This document shows, in pieces, positions 12,901-26,299 of a DNA stretch of 64,000 bases (position 1 is its first letter; every line of letters begins with the position of its first letter). Source of the stretch: Colius striatus. Taxonomy: Eukaryota; Chordata; Aves; Coliiformes; Coliidae. A program made the translations under genes and the position numbers. Location of the stretch: the NCBI RefSeq assembly GCF_028858725.1, contig NC_084762.1:7015374-7079373 (forward strand), given 5' to 3'. The notes beneath the pieces were generated by a model. The model did not search any database, was not told where the DNA came from, and saw only the letters and a program-made list of their open reading frames with translations.

Positions 12901-15900
12901 CACATAGCCCCACATTTACACAATAAATCCTCCAGTTTGTCCCAAATCACCTTTCTATTTTCTGCAAATTGGTTTTGCCTGCTGCATCAATTAAAGCCTT
13001 TTACTAGGGAAGGAAAATACCTGAGAGTGACAATTTTCTTTAAATGTTCCTAGGTAATTCCTGATGAAAAGCAGTCAAACAGACCCAAAGATTATCCCAG
13101 AAAACTCATCCAGTTTCCTCAGTTGCCACAGCTTACAACGACACTGAGAATGGAGTGGTGGAAGGATTTTATTTGCCACAGCCCCCCAAGAAAGGATTTA
13201 GTGCTTTGTGATTAAAACCAAGAGCTGAAGGCCAGGCTTTATATACAATGAAGCAACCTGGGTTCCCAGAAGTGACTGCTTTTCTCAACAGTGTATGAAA
13301 CTTCCTTGAGGAAGCACTAAAAAAAGCAGGACAAATAAAAAAGCATCATTTGTTTCCTAAGTTCAAATGTCTGGTTTAGATGGCTTGTATGCTGATGAGG
13401 TGAGAAGCCACTTCTGGGAGCAAAGCACAACCTAAGAGACTGTCTGTTTGTATTTAGCTATTTGTTTTCCACAAAGCCTTCCCCAGGACTCTCAACAGAA
13501 GACCCTACAGTTGAACAAAAAGGGAAGAAACTCCAAATATGCTTCCCATCTGGCTCTTGGGCTTGTGAACCTGAATACTCTTAAATACTCCAGGGAGGTT
13601 ATGTGAAAACTGTATTTGCTGTGTAAGGCAGGCTCTGTCCTACAGCTCTGGTGTCAGGCTGTTTGAAAGGATAACTCCTCATCCAGGATCCCTGACATAG
13701 TCCCTTCTCAGAGAAAGGGAGCACGTCCATCTGATGTGCTCTTCTAAAGTCAGCCCTGTGAATACCACAGAAATATATTTACCTTCCATAGCACTGGTAT
13801 TCCTGGGATGTTAATACTCAAACTTACTCTCTTCTCTACTCAACACACAAAATACACAGGTAAACACAGCAAAGGCTTGCAAATAATACAGAGTTTGGTT
13901 TTTCAAGGGCATTTGCTCTTCTTCATCTCACACACCGCTCAGTTATTTAATCCCTCAAAATTTTCCCTTTGCTTTTTCCCTCTTTTCAATTTTTAATAGG
14001 GAGTATAAAAGAAAAATAAGTTCCTGTTATTTTCAAAGCAGCTCTCCATGTCTCCCCTTCATTGTTTTAAATGGTATCTCTTTCTTTGTCCTATGCACTG
14101 TGTAATACGCAGTCCCTGTGGACTGTGCAAATTGTCTTCTGTAATGTCTACCTAAAGGCAAACTACTCAAAGTGTAGCATAATCTTTCCAAGCCCAACTC
14201 CTTCTTTTGTAGCAGGCACATAGTAAAGATAACCAAATGGCTGGCCACATGGGGCCTATTCATAACCTCAGCAGGCAGTTCTGAATTTGAAACATATTAT
14301 GCAAACAGGAGCTTATCTAGGTAATTGCTTGTCATTAAGAAAACAGATACTCTGATTGTTGCTGGATATGATGCCATTCACATTCTCTCAATTTTGTGGA
14401 TCAGTGGCAAATTCCTGACTCCAGACACTTCTTCTCCTGTCCTTTAAGCAGTTTAAGCTCCTTGTAGGCTGTGTTCAGAGAATTGAATCTTCACATGTTG
14501 AAATTACTGCCAGAGGTTCAGATTCCCACCTGTGTGTTCGGATTCCCACCTCTCAAGAGATCCATCCAGGCCCTGGGTGGGTTATTTCCTATGTATGTTT
14601 GGAATCAGTCAGATAACAAAGATTTCCATAACTCTGGCTGCTTTTCAAGTTGTTTTTTTTTTTTATTCCATTCCTTTGATCATTATTTGGAAGACTCAGA
14701 GAGTTTCAAAAAACCCTGCAGCTGACACTCTTCTGCATTTGCAAACACGTTTCATAACAACTTGAAATACCCAGTCATGTTGGGAGAAGGCTCTGACCCT
14801 ACACTGCTCTCTGTTTTCCAATGCACTGTACTGAATGGCAGCTTTTAATTTTTCAGTGTGAGCCCAGATACTTGACCTTTAAAGAGTCAGGACTCATGGC
14901 TTGACATGAAAAAAAATCACTATTATAGGTTACCTTTAAAAACCCACTAGGCTATTTATGTTCTCCCTGCTATAGTACACAAGCACAGTGTAGAGTTGTC
15001 CCTCTTGCATGGTGGCAAACATGCACCAGATTACACAAGGACATAAATATGTAAATATATAAAAGCATTTCCTCACTTTTCCCCTCTATCTTTTCAATCT
15101 ACACTTTGCATGTAGTATTTGTACACAGCTCCTGGTACGCCTGGCCATAAGGGAAATAACTTTTTGATTCACAGCAGCACATAATTTACTGTGGCACAGG
15201 TGCATATTTGCAGGTGAGACAGTGCATTACACCATTTTTTTAGATCATGTCTGGTTTCCTTTTCTTACTAGCCAGGTTATTTGCTTGGCCATTGCAGCTA
15301 GAAAATAGTATATGCTTACAGTTTTGTATTGCAGTTTTCAAACAAGGTGATCCTGCTATAAGCAGATATAGAAGACAATATTCCAGATGAATGTAAATAA
15401 ATAAATACAAGGAATCCTGTGAGATGTGACTAGTTTGGGGTTTCTATTTCTAATTAATGACTACCTGTGCTCTGTTCATTTCTATTTTGAATTAATGGTA
15501 AAAGGTGGGTGTTTTCTTGCAAAATCGAGGTTGTTTTACAAGAGTTTGATATTATTTCTTTGATTTAACTGTAGGCTTGACAATATTAACAGCTGGATGT
15601 TTACTGCTTTGTACTTGGTCCTAAAGCTCACTCTGAAGAACAATGTAGGTGTAACAAACATTAACAAGCAGAAGGGCACATGCTTGAGATCCATGCTAGT
15701 CACATCTCAGTGTCCTGGAATCTACGTTGCCAAATCTTGTTCTTGGCTTTGGTTTCCTTCATAACATTACAGGGCTAAATATTATTAGTGCTGCTGAAAG
15801 CCATTTTGAATTTTTAATTCATCTGTTTTTCTCAGAAGCACTGGAAGGTGACATCTGACTAACAAGGAGGTTTAGCAGAGATGACATTAGCTAACTAGTA

Positions 15901-16659
15901 GCCTGCAAAAATGTTCCCATATAAATGTTCCCATAATCTGTCCAGAGATCGCAAAACAATGATATTTCACTTGAAAGTAGACCTGAAACTGTACCCTTTC
16001 AACTGCAAACATGTTAATCATCATTCAGGAAGGCTGATTAGACTTAATGTCAGTAAACTTAAAGACTAACTTAACCAGTCTCCCTGTCCATCAATCTGTT
16101 GCTCCATATGTCCAAAACTACAGCAGAGAAGCGTCTCAAGAGACAACAACACATTTTGTGCTCTGAGGCATCTGTCACAGCTGAGGCTGGGCTCTGCCTC
16201 CTGAAACACTTGCACCAGTGCCTGCAACTGCATTCCCCATAGCTGGCATCCAAATGAGCCTGCCTACCAGTTACTCATCATTTCCCAGTTGTCAGGAAAA
16301 TGTGGAGTAGTAATCTGAGGTCTTACAAATTGCAAGCCTTCCCTTGAAGATGATAGTCAGTCACCAGACAGATGACAGAAGGTGCACAGCCCAGCAGGTA
16401 GCCTAGACAAGCTATTAGAAAGCCTCTAATGGTACAGGAGCTATAGCACTGTCAACAAACATCATAAGCAATGCTTTGGTTTATTCTGTAAGAAAGAAGA
16501 AGTGATAAATGTGTAAAAGAGCACTGAGACACAGCAGTGCCATTTGCCTTGCTTTTTCACAGCACTGAATGAAAGTCTAGACAAGCCACTTCCTTGGGAG
16601 TAAATAGGAAAGGTAGTTACACGTACTCACACAGCTGCCAGGAGTGTTCATTGTATTAG
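6959..16659. other. Long intergenic single-copy region
   Basis: About 9.7 kb without a supportable gene. The longest frame (170 codons, minus strand, 12008-12520) has no recognisable domain, no splice-site logic and biased low-information composition. A segment at 10260-10550 is AT-rich with homeobox-core (TAAT), octamer-like and AP-1 (TGAGTCA at 10436) motifs and is flagged separately. A 16-base unit is duplicated near 15905-15935. Confidence 0.6.
10260..10550. promoter_or_regulatory. Candidate conserved non-coding element
   Basis: Dense TAATTAAATC, GATTAATTTGC and ATTCATGAGTCAC motifs and no simple repeats. Composition resembles developmental enhancers near neuronal genes. This is inference only; no alignment was possible. 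Confidence 0.22.
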
Positions 16660-17251
16660 GAACAGCGTGACTGGCAGGACTAGGGAAGTGATTATGCCAC
16701 TGTACTCAACACTGGTGAGGCTGCACCTTGAATATTGTGTTCAGTTTTGGGCCCCTCACTAGAGGAAAGACACTGGGGGGCTGGAGCATGGCCAGAGATA
16801 GGCACCAGAACTGGGGAAGAGTCTGGGGCACAAGTCTGATGGGGAGCAGCTGAGGGAACTGGGAGATGTTCAGCCTGGAGAAGAAGAAGCTGAGAGGAGA
16901 CATGATCACTGTCTACAACTCCCTGACAGGAGGTTGTAGTGAGGTGGGAGTCAGCCTCTTCTCACCAGTAATGAATGACAGGACAAGAGGAAATGGGCTC
17001 AAGTTGCACCAGATGAGGTTTAGATTGGAGATTAGGAAGAACTTTTTCCCTGAGAGGGTTGTCAGACACTGTCCCAGGCTGCCCAGAGAGGTGAGGGAGT
17101 CCCCATCCTTGGAGATATTGCAAAGCCATGTAGATGAGGCATTTGGAGACATGGTTTAGTAATGGGCTTGGCAGTGTGAGGTCAGTGTTTGGACTCAATA
17201 ATCTTAAAAGTCTTTTCCAACTAAAACAAGTCTATAATTTTGTGATTCTAT
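16660..17251 (+). mobile_element. CR1 LINE 3' end, about 590 bp
   Basis: Runs from the GGCAGGACTAGGGAAGTGATT segment through TTCAGTTTTGGGCC, GAGAGGAGACATGATCA, TTTAGATTGGAGATTAGGAA and CCCAGGCTGCCCAGAGAGG to a decayed tail ending TGTGATTCTATA. It is 5'-truncated, the usual state of CR1 copies. Open frames on both strands here are by-products. Confidence 0.92.
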
Positions 17252-18604
17252 ATACTTGACTCTAATACAGATCATGTTTCACTTCTCCAGGAAACTGATT
17301 TAAAAAAACCCCTTTGTCACATCATCTTTTTTTTTGTCACATATCAATGAAAATGCATTTTGTCCCTGTAATAGGACAGGCAATCTTTCTTCTTTAAGAG
17401 ATAATAAGGCTTAAGGCAAATCCCCAGTATGCTCCATGATGTGACTCTTTTAATGCAACAGATGTTTAAAGGTGCCACAGGCAAGCTGGGGAAGGAAAGC
17501 CAACCGTTAATCAAAGAGCAGCCCCAGATCAAAAATGCAGCTGGCAACTCATTTTAGAGTTGTTGGGAATTTTTTTAGCAGTTGCTGTTTTGGGAGAGCA
17601 AGACTATCAGTATTGCCTCTGCTAAGAGACTTCATGTGAAAAAGCAGCTGATGAGTAGAAGTTAAGTCTGGGGAAAAATCTTGTGATGTAGAAAAACAAG
17701 CAGAGAAAGGATTTTCCTTAATAGGGTTTGTAAGATGACTCAAAGTAGAATGTTGATATTCTGGGTACTGTTTCAGTATTAGGACTGTATTTGGCTAAAT
17801 TTGGTGTGAGACGTGAACCTGATTGTCTTGACTAAAACGGCCTTTGATCTCTTCCTCTGTGTAGTTGGTTGAACTGCCCTCCTCATAACCTTTTCTCCTG
17901 AAGTAGGTCAAAAATCTGCCTTGCTTAGCATCTCTTGAAAGACTGTGCTCTAAAGGAAAACTTTGAATATGTTTAAAGATTTTATGAAATATGTATTCAT
18001 AATGTAAATAGATAATATACAATATATAGTACATAAACATGTGATATACTACAGATGTATGTACAATAAGAAATTACAAAGCTTTACAATACAACCAAAA
18101 AGCTCACTGAAAACCTTTTGACTTGCTTTTCAGGTTATCTTTTATCAGTGCTTTCAGTCTTCATTGGAAAACAATAATTAAAGTTCACTGCAGATCATGA
18201 TTTCTAAGGCTCAAATTCTCCCTCTCTCTTTCTCCTGGCAATATTCTGTGTGCTTTTGTAACCCCTTTTTACTTCCATCTTCACAAACCTGCTGTGGCTC
18301 CCTAGCCTTTAAAAATGTTTCTTAGTCATTTAGATAAAAAATTGTTGCTAGGCACACTTTCCATTCTTATTTTTGGTAATCACTTTTGCATATTCCCTGA
18401 AATGCTCTCTCTTGATATACACAGTGTAGCTAGGCCAGAAAAGAGCTTTTTTGGGGGCAATATTTAATAAAGCTGTTCTTAGCCTCCTGAGTGTTGGAAA
18501 GGATAAGTGCTGCGATAAGTGGCATAGTGTTTGCAAAAGGTCCTGTCACGGATACAAACACTTCTAGAGATAAAAAACAAGGTAGAAAAAGATGAACATG
18601 TAGG
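17252..18604. other. Intergenic single-copy DNA
   Basis: AT-rich with no gene recognised. A short direct repeat (TTTGTCACAT) flanks a T-run at about 17312-17342. Confidence 0.55.
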
Positions 18605-18682
18605 CATAACATTTCAAGAAAGGACGTGGTGGGGTTAGAGAAGGTACAGAGAAGAGAAACTGCAGCTATCAAGGGGACATGT
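18605..18682 (+). mobile_element. Short old CR1 fragment
   Basis: The block CATTTCAAGAAAGGACGTGG followed by AGAGAAGGTACAGAGAAGAG and ATCAAGGGG matches the CR1 region just after ORF2. Flanks are unrecognisable. Confidence 0.5.
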
Positions 18683-21600
18683 GTTAAAGGGGACAAACAA
18701 GGCTGTGTAGCCTCTAACATCTCTTAGTCCTCTAACATAGTCCTGATGCTGGAGGGATACAAGGAAGGTGAACTGCAGAAAGTGTCAATGTGCCACTTTT
18801 AAGAGGTGGATTGTTATTCCAAATCCATCAGGCATTTCATACATCCTTAATAGGTAATATAGTAAAGGGTAATAAGGAGATCTCATTACCACCAGTCTAT
18901 AAAATATAAGCAAAGAGACAATTTATTCCACAATCAGCAAAATATAAATGAAAAATAGGAATTGTTTTGCATATTCCAAATTCATGGCAATCATTGTGAG
19001 TGATGTGGAGTTAAGCAGGTCACCCAGCCCAGACATGAGCCTATCCCCCAATTAGGGTAACATCAAGAGGAGTAGTTTTCAGCTAATCCCTCAATACAGG
19101 AAGAGATTCTTTCTGGGTAAAATTTGCTAATTTCAGTATGACTTGGGCGGGTTGGTTTGTTTTTTGGCACAGTTATTCTCCTGCCCATGTGGAAGAAGGG
19201 AATTAATTCAGAGTGTATTGCTGTCACTTTCTACAAAGGCAAAGACTTTAAAGGGCAGGCAGTGGAAGGTAACTTCCATAAATGCAAATGCATTTACTTC
19301 TGCTTCCTTAACCGTGGTAATTATTTATTCAGGAAACATCACTGTGTTCAGTTCCTTCAATGCACAGCTTTTGGCTCCTCACAAAAGAAAGCTGATGGAC
19401 TTCATTAAGCAGGTGCTTTTGTAAGCTTCCTTCATGTAAACATTTTCTTGAGTCTGTACCTCTTCAATGGTTACATCTGCCAACTTCTGCTGTTTCTTAT
19501 TATTATCTGCCACTGTATGGAGTTGTTTTTCTTTTGCTTTATGATTAGAGCAGCTTGAGGACCTGCACTGCCAGAGCTGAGCTCTGTGCTACTGAGAGAC
19601 AATGAACCATGACCAGTAAAATCTCCAGTAGCACAAGTAAAGTCCTCAATCTAACGGCTGGAAAACATTTTAGAATTGCAAAACAGGAATGAAACTGCAG
19701 GCTGTGACAATGTGTTTGGTATGAATACACTAATTCTTATGACTTTTTACTGTGATAGAAAACCCAGGCTTTGAACAGCCAAATTAATAGATGTTTTAGG
19801 GAGTTATTGTTATTTTTACTGACAGAAAGAGACTTTTGAAAAAAAAACCCATCTTTGAGTTTCTAGTTTAATAAAGCCTTGAAGATTTAGATGTGTTTCA
19901 GTATTCTGGCTTCCCTCCTCTCCGTGACCCTCTTATTAAGCATGGATATTGTACTATGAGAGCCTCTTGATGTGGGGCTTTAGAAGTTACTGTGCAGTAA
20001 TGTTGCCAAGAGCTATTCCTAGTGCTGAATCTCTAAATTGAAAGGGAATGACTGAAAATTCACCTACCATACTATTTCCACGTGAAGTCACAACTGTAAG
20101 AAATGTTCTACTGAAACTTTGATTCAGAGAGACTTTAATTGCTACTGACATTTCTGAAAGACACGTGATTGTTTCCACGGTAGCCTCAACAAACTAGTGC
20201 TGTTTCTAGGGGGAAATAATCCCACAACAACAAAATAGTCCACCTAAAGAAACAGTCTGGAAAGCATGAAGAAGCATTTAAAATCTCCAGGAAAACTAGA
20301 GAACACCTGGGACACTGAAAGCAGCCTCTTGCTCTAGGTCTGCAAACAGCAGCTGCCAACAAACTTGCACAAAGGGTGACTTCAGTTTTTAATTCTGATG
20401 TTTTTACTAATTTTTGGTTAACTGCACATCTGCTTTACAGGCATGTGAACTCTGTTTTCTGTGTTTAGAGGGAGTACCAAAGAAGGTGAAAACAAAATGA
20501 TTTGTGACTGTCTTAAGACTAAGGAACATACTCTGCAATGTTGGCGATAAAACCAAACAGCAAAGTTTATCTTGGCATCCTTGTTACTGTCATCACCGAA
20601 GAATAGCAAAAGAGAGATACTCACATCAGAGGAATCCATTCTGAGAAGTCACAGGCACTGTCACCTCCACATTCCAGAAAAAGGGGAGCAAGGGTGGCTG
20701 GTTTTGCCTGATGAAACCTTAGAAACAACCTTAGTTTTTAAATTAGAACTCCAGGACCCACTGACAATAGAGCAGAGACCATGAAGTTCACAAAAGGCTA
20801 CTGCACAGATTAGGGATCTGGCTCCAGGTAATGCAAACTATGTAAGGACTTCAGTTTTACAATGTGGCAATTTTTGACTCTTAACTGCTACTGTTGAATT
20901 TGTTTCTGAGGGAAAAGGAGGTTTTGTCATGAGTTGTAACAGGTCACTGAGCTTTGGGGATGCTCATGATCTGAGTCCAATGCTATGAAAGAGAACTAGA
21001 GCACTCCTTAGTCATCCTTCAGTGAGAGCAAAAGGATGAAGACAGGGGATGGGCTGAATGTGCCCAAAAGAGAAGCTGGAGACCTGCAGGTATGTTTCTT
21101 GGAAAAAGTGATGCCCAGAGACACTTACAGAGTGAGGACACGTAAACTGAAGTCTAATGGGACAAAGGCCATTCAGTATTTACCACCTTATGCTCAAAAC
21201 CACATGTGACAGGACTCCAGATGGTGTACAAATGTGAGGAGGGTTTGCCTGGACTTTTTCCTGCAGTGAATTCCCTAAGGAGCTTTTAAATTCAGAAAGC
21301 CTCAGGTTCATTGCAATACAAAATTCCACTGCTTGCATTTGGGAAAGGAGATGGTACAAAGGTACTGATGGGGTTGCAACACCAGAAAAGGGGCAGCCAC
21401 GGACTTGAAAGGTAAAGATCCATCAGGAATAGAGTGTTCAATCAAATGTGTTGTTTTTTTCAAGTACTGATACGATTTCAACTGTCATCAAGTTGGAGTT
21501 GGAAGAATTCCCCCAACTAATTCTCACTATCTCAATAGCAGGGCTTTTTTTTACAGAAAAGTTTATTGATTTAATTAAGCTCAAAAATATTGGCTTCATG

Positions 21601-22829
21601 GCTGGTTTTCTTTTCAGCTCTTGCATTCCTTCCATACTGCTTTTCTAAAGAGATCCTCATCCAAGCAGGCTCACAATGTCTTTATCTCCACTTTGTAAGA
21701 TGGTAGTAATTAGCCGGAGCTTTGCTGAGTTTGTAGAAATCTTGTGAATGAAGTTATTACAGTAGAGTTTAGTGTTTCAGCCTCTTGCTTTTATTTGCAA
21801 GATTATTGGCTTGAAAAAAGAGACAGATTTTGACATCGTGATGACTTGTAGATAGTTGAAAACAACGTCTCCAGGTTGGTTTCTTCATTAAGTGCTCAGT
21901 ACAGTCCTTTATTTAAGGAGCACAGTGATGTTGTACATAGGAAGTCCAGGGATATGGTGACAAGTATGTACTGTTCAGATTACATGATAAAACACACACT
22001 GTCATCAATTTAGTTATCACGCTCCAGCTGTGGTTAAACTCATATATTTGCATCTTGTTACCACTTTTTGTGGGTTTGGATTTGCCTTTAGTTTAAAAGC
22101 AAAGAAATAATCTGCCTTTTGCATTCTATTCAGTAGTGATTCAGACAAGGTAAAGCAAGTCGTGAATTTCAATCCAAAGAAATTTAGTGTTATTCATAAA
22201 AGCATAAACTTAAAGGTCTTTAGAAACAACGTCTTCAGTTTCCTCCTATGAAAAGAGCAATCTCAAAAAGATAAATCTCTCCCAGGCAAACTGGGCAGCT
22301 GCCAATGCAGCTGTCTGTTTAAAGTAAAATGCTTTGATAGAGTGGGGAATAAACTGGTGCTGGAAGGTGCACAATAAGAACAAAAGCAAAGGTGGATATG
22401 TTTACAATAAAAGCCATCTAACAGGGAAGCCAAACAAGTGTTGAGTTGGCTTCTGGCTGAGAGGTATACCAGGTGTGAATGGCTCCAGTGACTGAAGGGA
22501 CTTTTGAATCCAAAAGCAAGAAGAAATCAGGCCAGGATAGGAGTGGCTGCCAGCTTCTCCCTTAAGGATCAGGTGATGGGAAGGAAAAGAAAGACGATGA
22601 AAGATCAGCTTGGATTCAGTATGGGAGCAGGAATTAAATACTAATAAGTTTCAATTTCCAGTAATGATATCCAAGGATATGTAATGGTGTCTGTAGACCA
22701 GTATTGTTCATCTGTCTTGATCAGAGGGTTAACTGCGAGAGCCAAAGACAATTTATCAGTGTATCTTCTAAAAGCTGTTTATTTCACACGGGGATTTACT
22801 TCAGACTCGAAAGTCTTAGAGTCCTTATG

Positions 22830-23130
22830 GCTAAATAACTCAGTGCAAGAACTGAAGTATGCAAATGATTTTATGACAATTGCAGCTCCTTTTCTTTCAG
22901 CAAATTATTTGCCAACAGCCTATGAATTTTGAATTTGCTCCAAAGCCAATTTCAACATAATTTTAGCATAATTTTTGTCAGCTTGCCATGATGAGTATTC
23001 ATTGTTTATTTGCTCCATATGAATATTCATTCAAATTTGCAATGATGTTTCTCTCTACTGATTTGGCAACAATCACATACGCAAATAATTCATTGAATGC
23101 ATGTAATTTTTAAATACATCTTTGGTCTGA
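22830..23130. promoter_or_regulatory. Candidate conserved non-coding element with octamer motif
   Basis: A perfect POU octamer ATGCAAAT at 22859-22866, plus repeated ATTTGC, CAAATTATTTGCC, CATATGAATATTCATT and CGCAAATAATTCATT motifs in complex AT-rich DNA. This is the style of vertebrate developmental enhancers bound by POU and homeodomain factors. No alignment was available, so function is inferred. Confidence 0.3.
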
Positions 23131-24360
23131 AGTCTACCAAGAGCATTGCAACACTGAGAGAGTTTTTCATCCAGACACTCTCAAAAGTATTTGTGTTGGT
23201 GCATTTGCTGTTTGGCTTTTCATAAAACTTCATTAACCCATTATCTTCAACTTGTCCAGTAACAGCTTTGCAAAGCTGTTTCTGTTTGAACTACTGATTT
23301 AATAGTTTATTCATAGACTGAAAGAAACAACATCCATCATTTAAGATTTGGTAAACCCTCCCATGTTGCCTGTAGGTTCGGCTGTGAGTGTGTTACGAGC
23401 TCATACAAGATACAACCTTTCAACTACAGCTCTTGAAGGCAACTAGCTGCTTACCAAGGAGACTTCAAGATAATATAGTATAGTGGTGATGATTTCAATT
23501 TAATGATGCAATTTCCTGATGGAAAGAAAATAAAAATGGATTTTCAGATGGAATATTCTCCCCTGCCTTCACAATTTATTGTTAATGCCTCCCAAGAGAA
23601 CAAGGAAATAATAAGGTAATTGGGAGTCATTTCTTCTAACTTTGCATTGATAATGACACACAAATACTGTCTCATGGTAGTCTTTTCAAGAATACTTTCA
23701 ATCTGAAAAAAGAGTCATTGTTAAAAGGATAGTAAAAGGGAGCCACAAATATTGTAAAGGGCTGATGAGGTTCAAGCATTTCTTTGATAGAATTTTTGGG
23801 CAATATATTGTGAACGTCTCTGCAGTGAATTGTTCCAGAATTATTTTCCAGTTTACAGCTTCTATGATTGTCTGAGTAGAATAAAACCTGGGAAGAGAGT
23901 AAAAATAAAGGAACACTAAAACTTCTTCACCTTCAGTCATATTTAGTGCTTGGCAGACTGAGGAATTTATCATGTAAGTGGACTAGTGAGTTTCTGTTTT
24001 CATGATTGGTATGTGTGTGTGATAAGCTGTTTCAAAACCAGAATATTTTGGATGCCAAACATGTATTAAAATTACCACTTTATATGTATTTAGTTCACTT
24101 TGTTGGCTGTTTGATATGATGAAAAAATCATTAAGCCTTATGGCCAGGTTCTTTGCTATACTCTGCAGGTAAAAAGGGACAAGAAGCATGGCTTGGCTAA
24201 CTGTTTAACATGATTTACCTTTTACTTGGATTAATGGAGCATAGTGCTTAATCTCCTGCTCAATACCCCACTTCATTCTTAAATCAGGTAGCAACTGTTA
24301 CTCAAAGCATGAAGTTGGACTCGAATTGGCAATCAGACACCTGGGATGTGTGGAACTGAA

Positions 24361-24425
24361 TGTATGTGTGTGTATCTGTATGTATATATACATAATGTTT
24401 ATATAAAAGCATGTATATATATCTA
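24361..24425. repeat. TG/TA-rich simple sequence
   Basis: Interrupted TGTATG/TATATA repeat; a chance minus-strand frame crosses it. Confidence 0.75.
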
Positions 24426-26283
24426 TGTGCCTGTGTTTGTATGCATGAAGAACCAAATATGCATGCATATTGCATTCCTCCAAAATGCAACCTGCAAGTA
24501 CATTCCACTTAAGAATTTTCTCTGACTTCACTGCTGATATTTCCATGTGGGATTTTTGTTGTTGTTTCAAAAATAAGCAAGCAAATTCCCACCTGAATCT
24601 TTCAATCTTCCACACCCATTAGTCACATTCTTTTCCTTGTGGTGAATCTCTAAATTTATCTTGGTCACTGTGATGAATTCACCCTGTGCTGGTTAATGAT
24701 GTACTCACAGAGTCAATTCATAAAACTAAGTTAGGTATTTATTAAGAACAATGATGGAGAGGTGCAGTTGTACCTGCCTTCTAGCAGTGTATACACGGAC
24801 TTCAAATCATGCCCTCCTCAGACTTACTCTCTCCAATTCACTTTCAGCTCAGCAGTTGATTTGAAAAATAGCTTGTAAGGGCTTGGATTTCTCACAGTTA
24901 TTCTACTATCAGTATATCACTGTCATATCTGTATGGCACTACTATAAAGCTACCTGTGAAGCAATATGTATTTAATATTTTGCAGTGGGGCAACTGGCCT
25001 CAAGATAGCATCTCAATAGCAGGATATTGACCTATGCAATTAGCACAGTGTTTGCAATAGAATCATCTAGCTAATTGCCTTTGCTAGGAATCCCATTGAT
25101 GCTCCTCCTTCCAGTAAAGAAAAATACCTTGTAGGGAAGACTTTCATCTGCTTTCCAACAAAATCAGGGAAGATTTGGGCAATACTTTATGTATTGTTGC
25201 ATGTGAAAGGAATGCATCTTGGAGAAACTGATGGTAAAATCAGAGTAAAACCTGCCCCAACTTGTGACCTCCCATTTCTTTACTGGCACGTGCCAGCTCA
25301 GTAAGCATCCTGAACTTAATTAAGCTAACAATGTTTGGGCTTGTGCATGGGGCAATAGCAGTGGTTAAACTCTTCCCCCTTCCAAAGACAAAAGGAAGAA
25401 CTCCATCCCTTTGAAATGGTCTGAGGCCATTCACTAAGAGTGGGCAGCCAGTGACTTCTCTCAGTTCTCCCATATGATTGTACCAAAAGAGGCAGCAAGC
25501 TGACAGCCAGCTAGGATGGATCTTTCAATTAAAGACCATGTGTTTTTTTTCTCTGGAAACAGAAATTGTTCTCTTTTGCACAGTAGTTAATTCTTCAAAG
25601 CATGTGTTCAGAAAGGTTAGTAAAATCTAATTCTGTGCAAATGACGTGAGACTTTCACAAAGTGATGAGAAAATATTTAACTACAAACGAAGGCTGAGGA
25701 GCTTGTCTACTCACAATTACAACAGAGTCTGCAGAACTTCATTGACCTAATTACTGTCAAGAACTGTTTGAACAGTTTTGAGTGTAAGCTCGAAACTACA
25801 GATGATAATTGCTTTGGTCTGAGTGTGGTACCTTGCCATAGTCAGGATTTTTAATTTATGGAGTATAAGAACAGCTGAGGCTGTTTACCTTTTCAAGCAA
25901 AATGTGCCTTGCTTCCCAACTCTTTTTGTTGCTCAGGCTTGTTCAGAAACTCACTGTAGATTTCTCCTCCCTTTGTGTAGGGTTCTTGCTTTGGAAAGGA
26001 ACCAGGATACCGAAGCATCTTCCTACTATGAAACAGGGATGTGACCCCAGGGAGCAGGAGTGAGGCATACCCAGCTGGCAGGTGAGACTGAGTACTATCA
26101 CTATCATCTTGTTTCTCTAATATTGATCTTTGCAACCTTGATGATCCAAATTTCTGTATGTGATGCTATTACGAATCTCTAGACAACACGCATTAAGGTC
26201 TAGTTGGATTGGCTTATTATCATATCAGAATTGTGCTAAGAAGACAGCTGCTTAAAGAAATACTTATTAACCAAATATATGTG

Positions 26284-26299
26284 CACACACACACACACA
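26284..26299. repeat. (CA)8 microsatellite
   Basis: Uninterrupted CA dinucleotides. Confidence 0.85.

Noticed and set aside
24660..24800. Possible LTR-like segment with a TATTTATTAAGAAC block
   Set aside because: No TG...CA termini and no other LTR features could be found.
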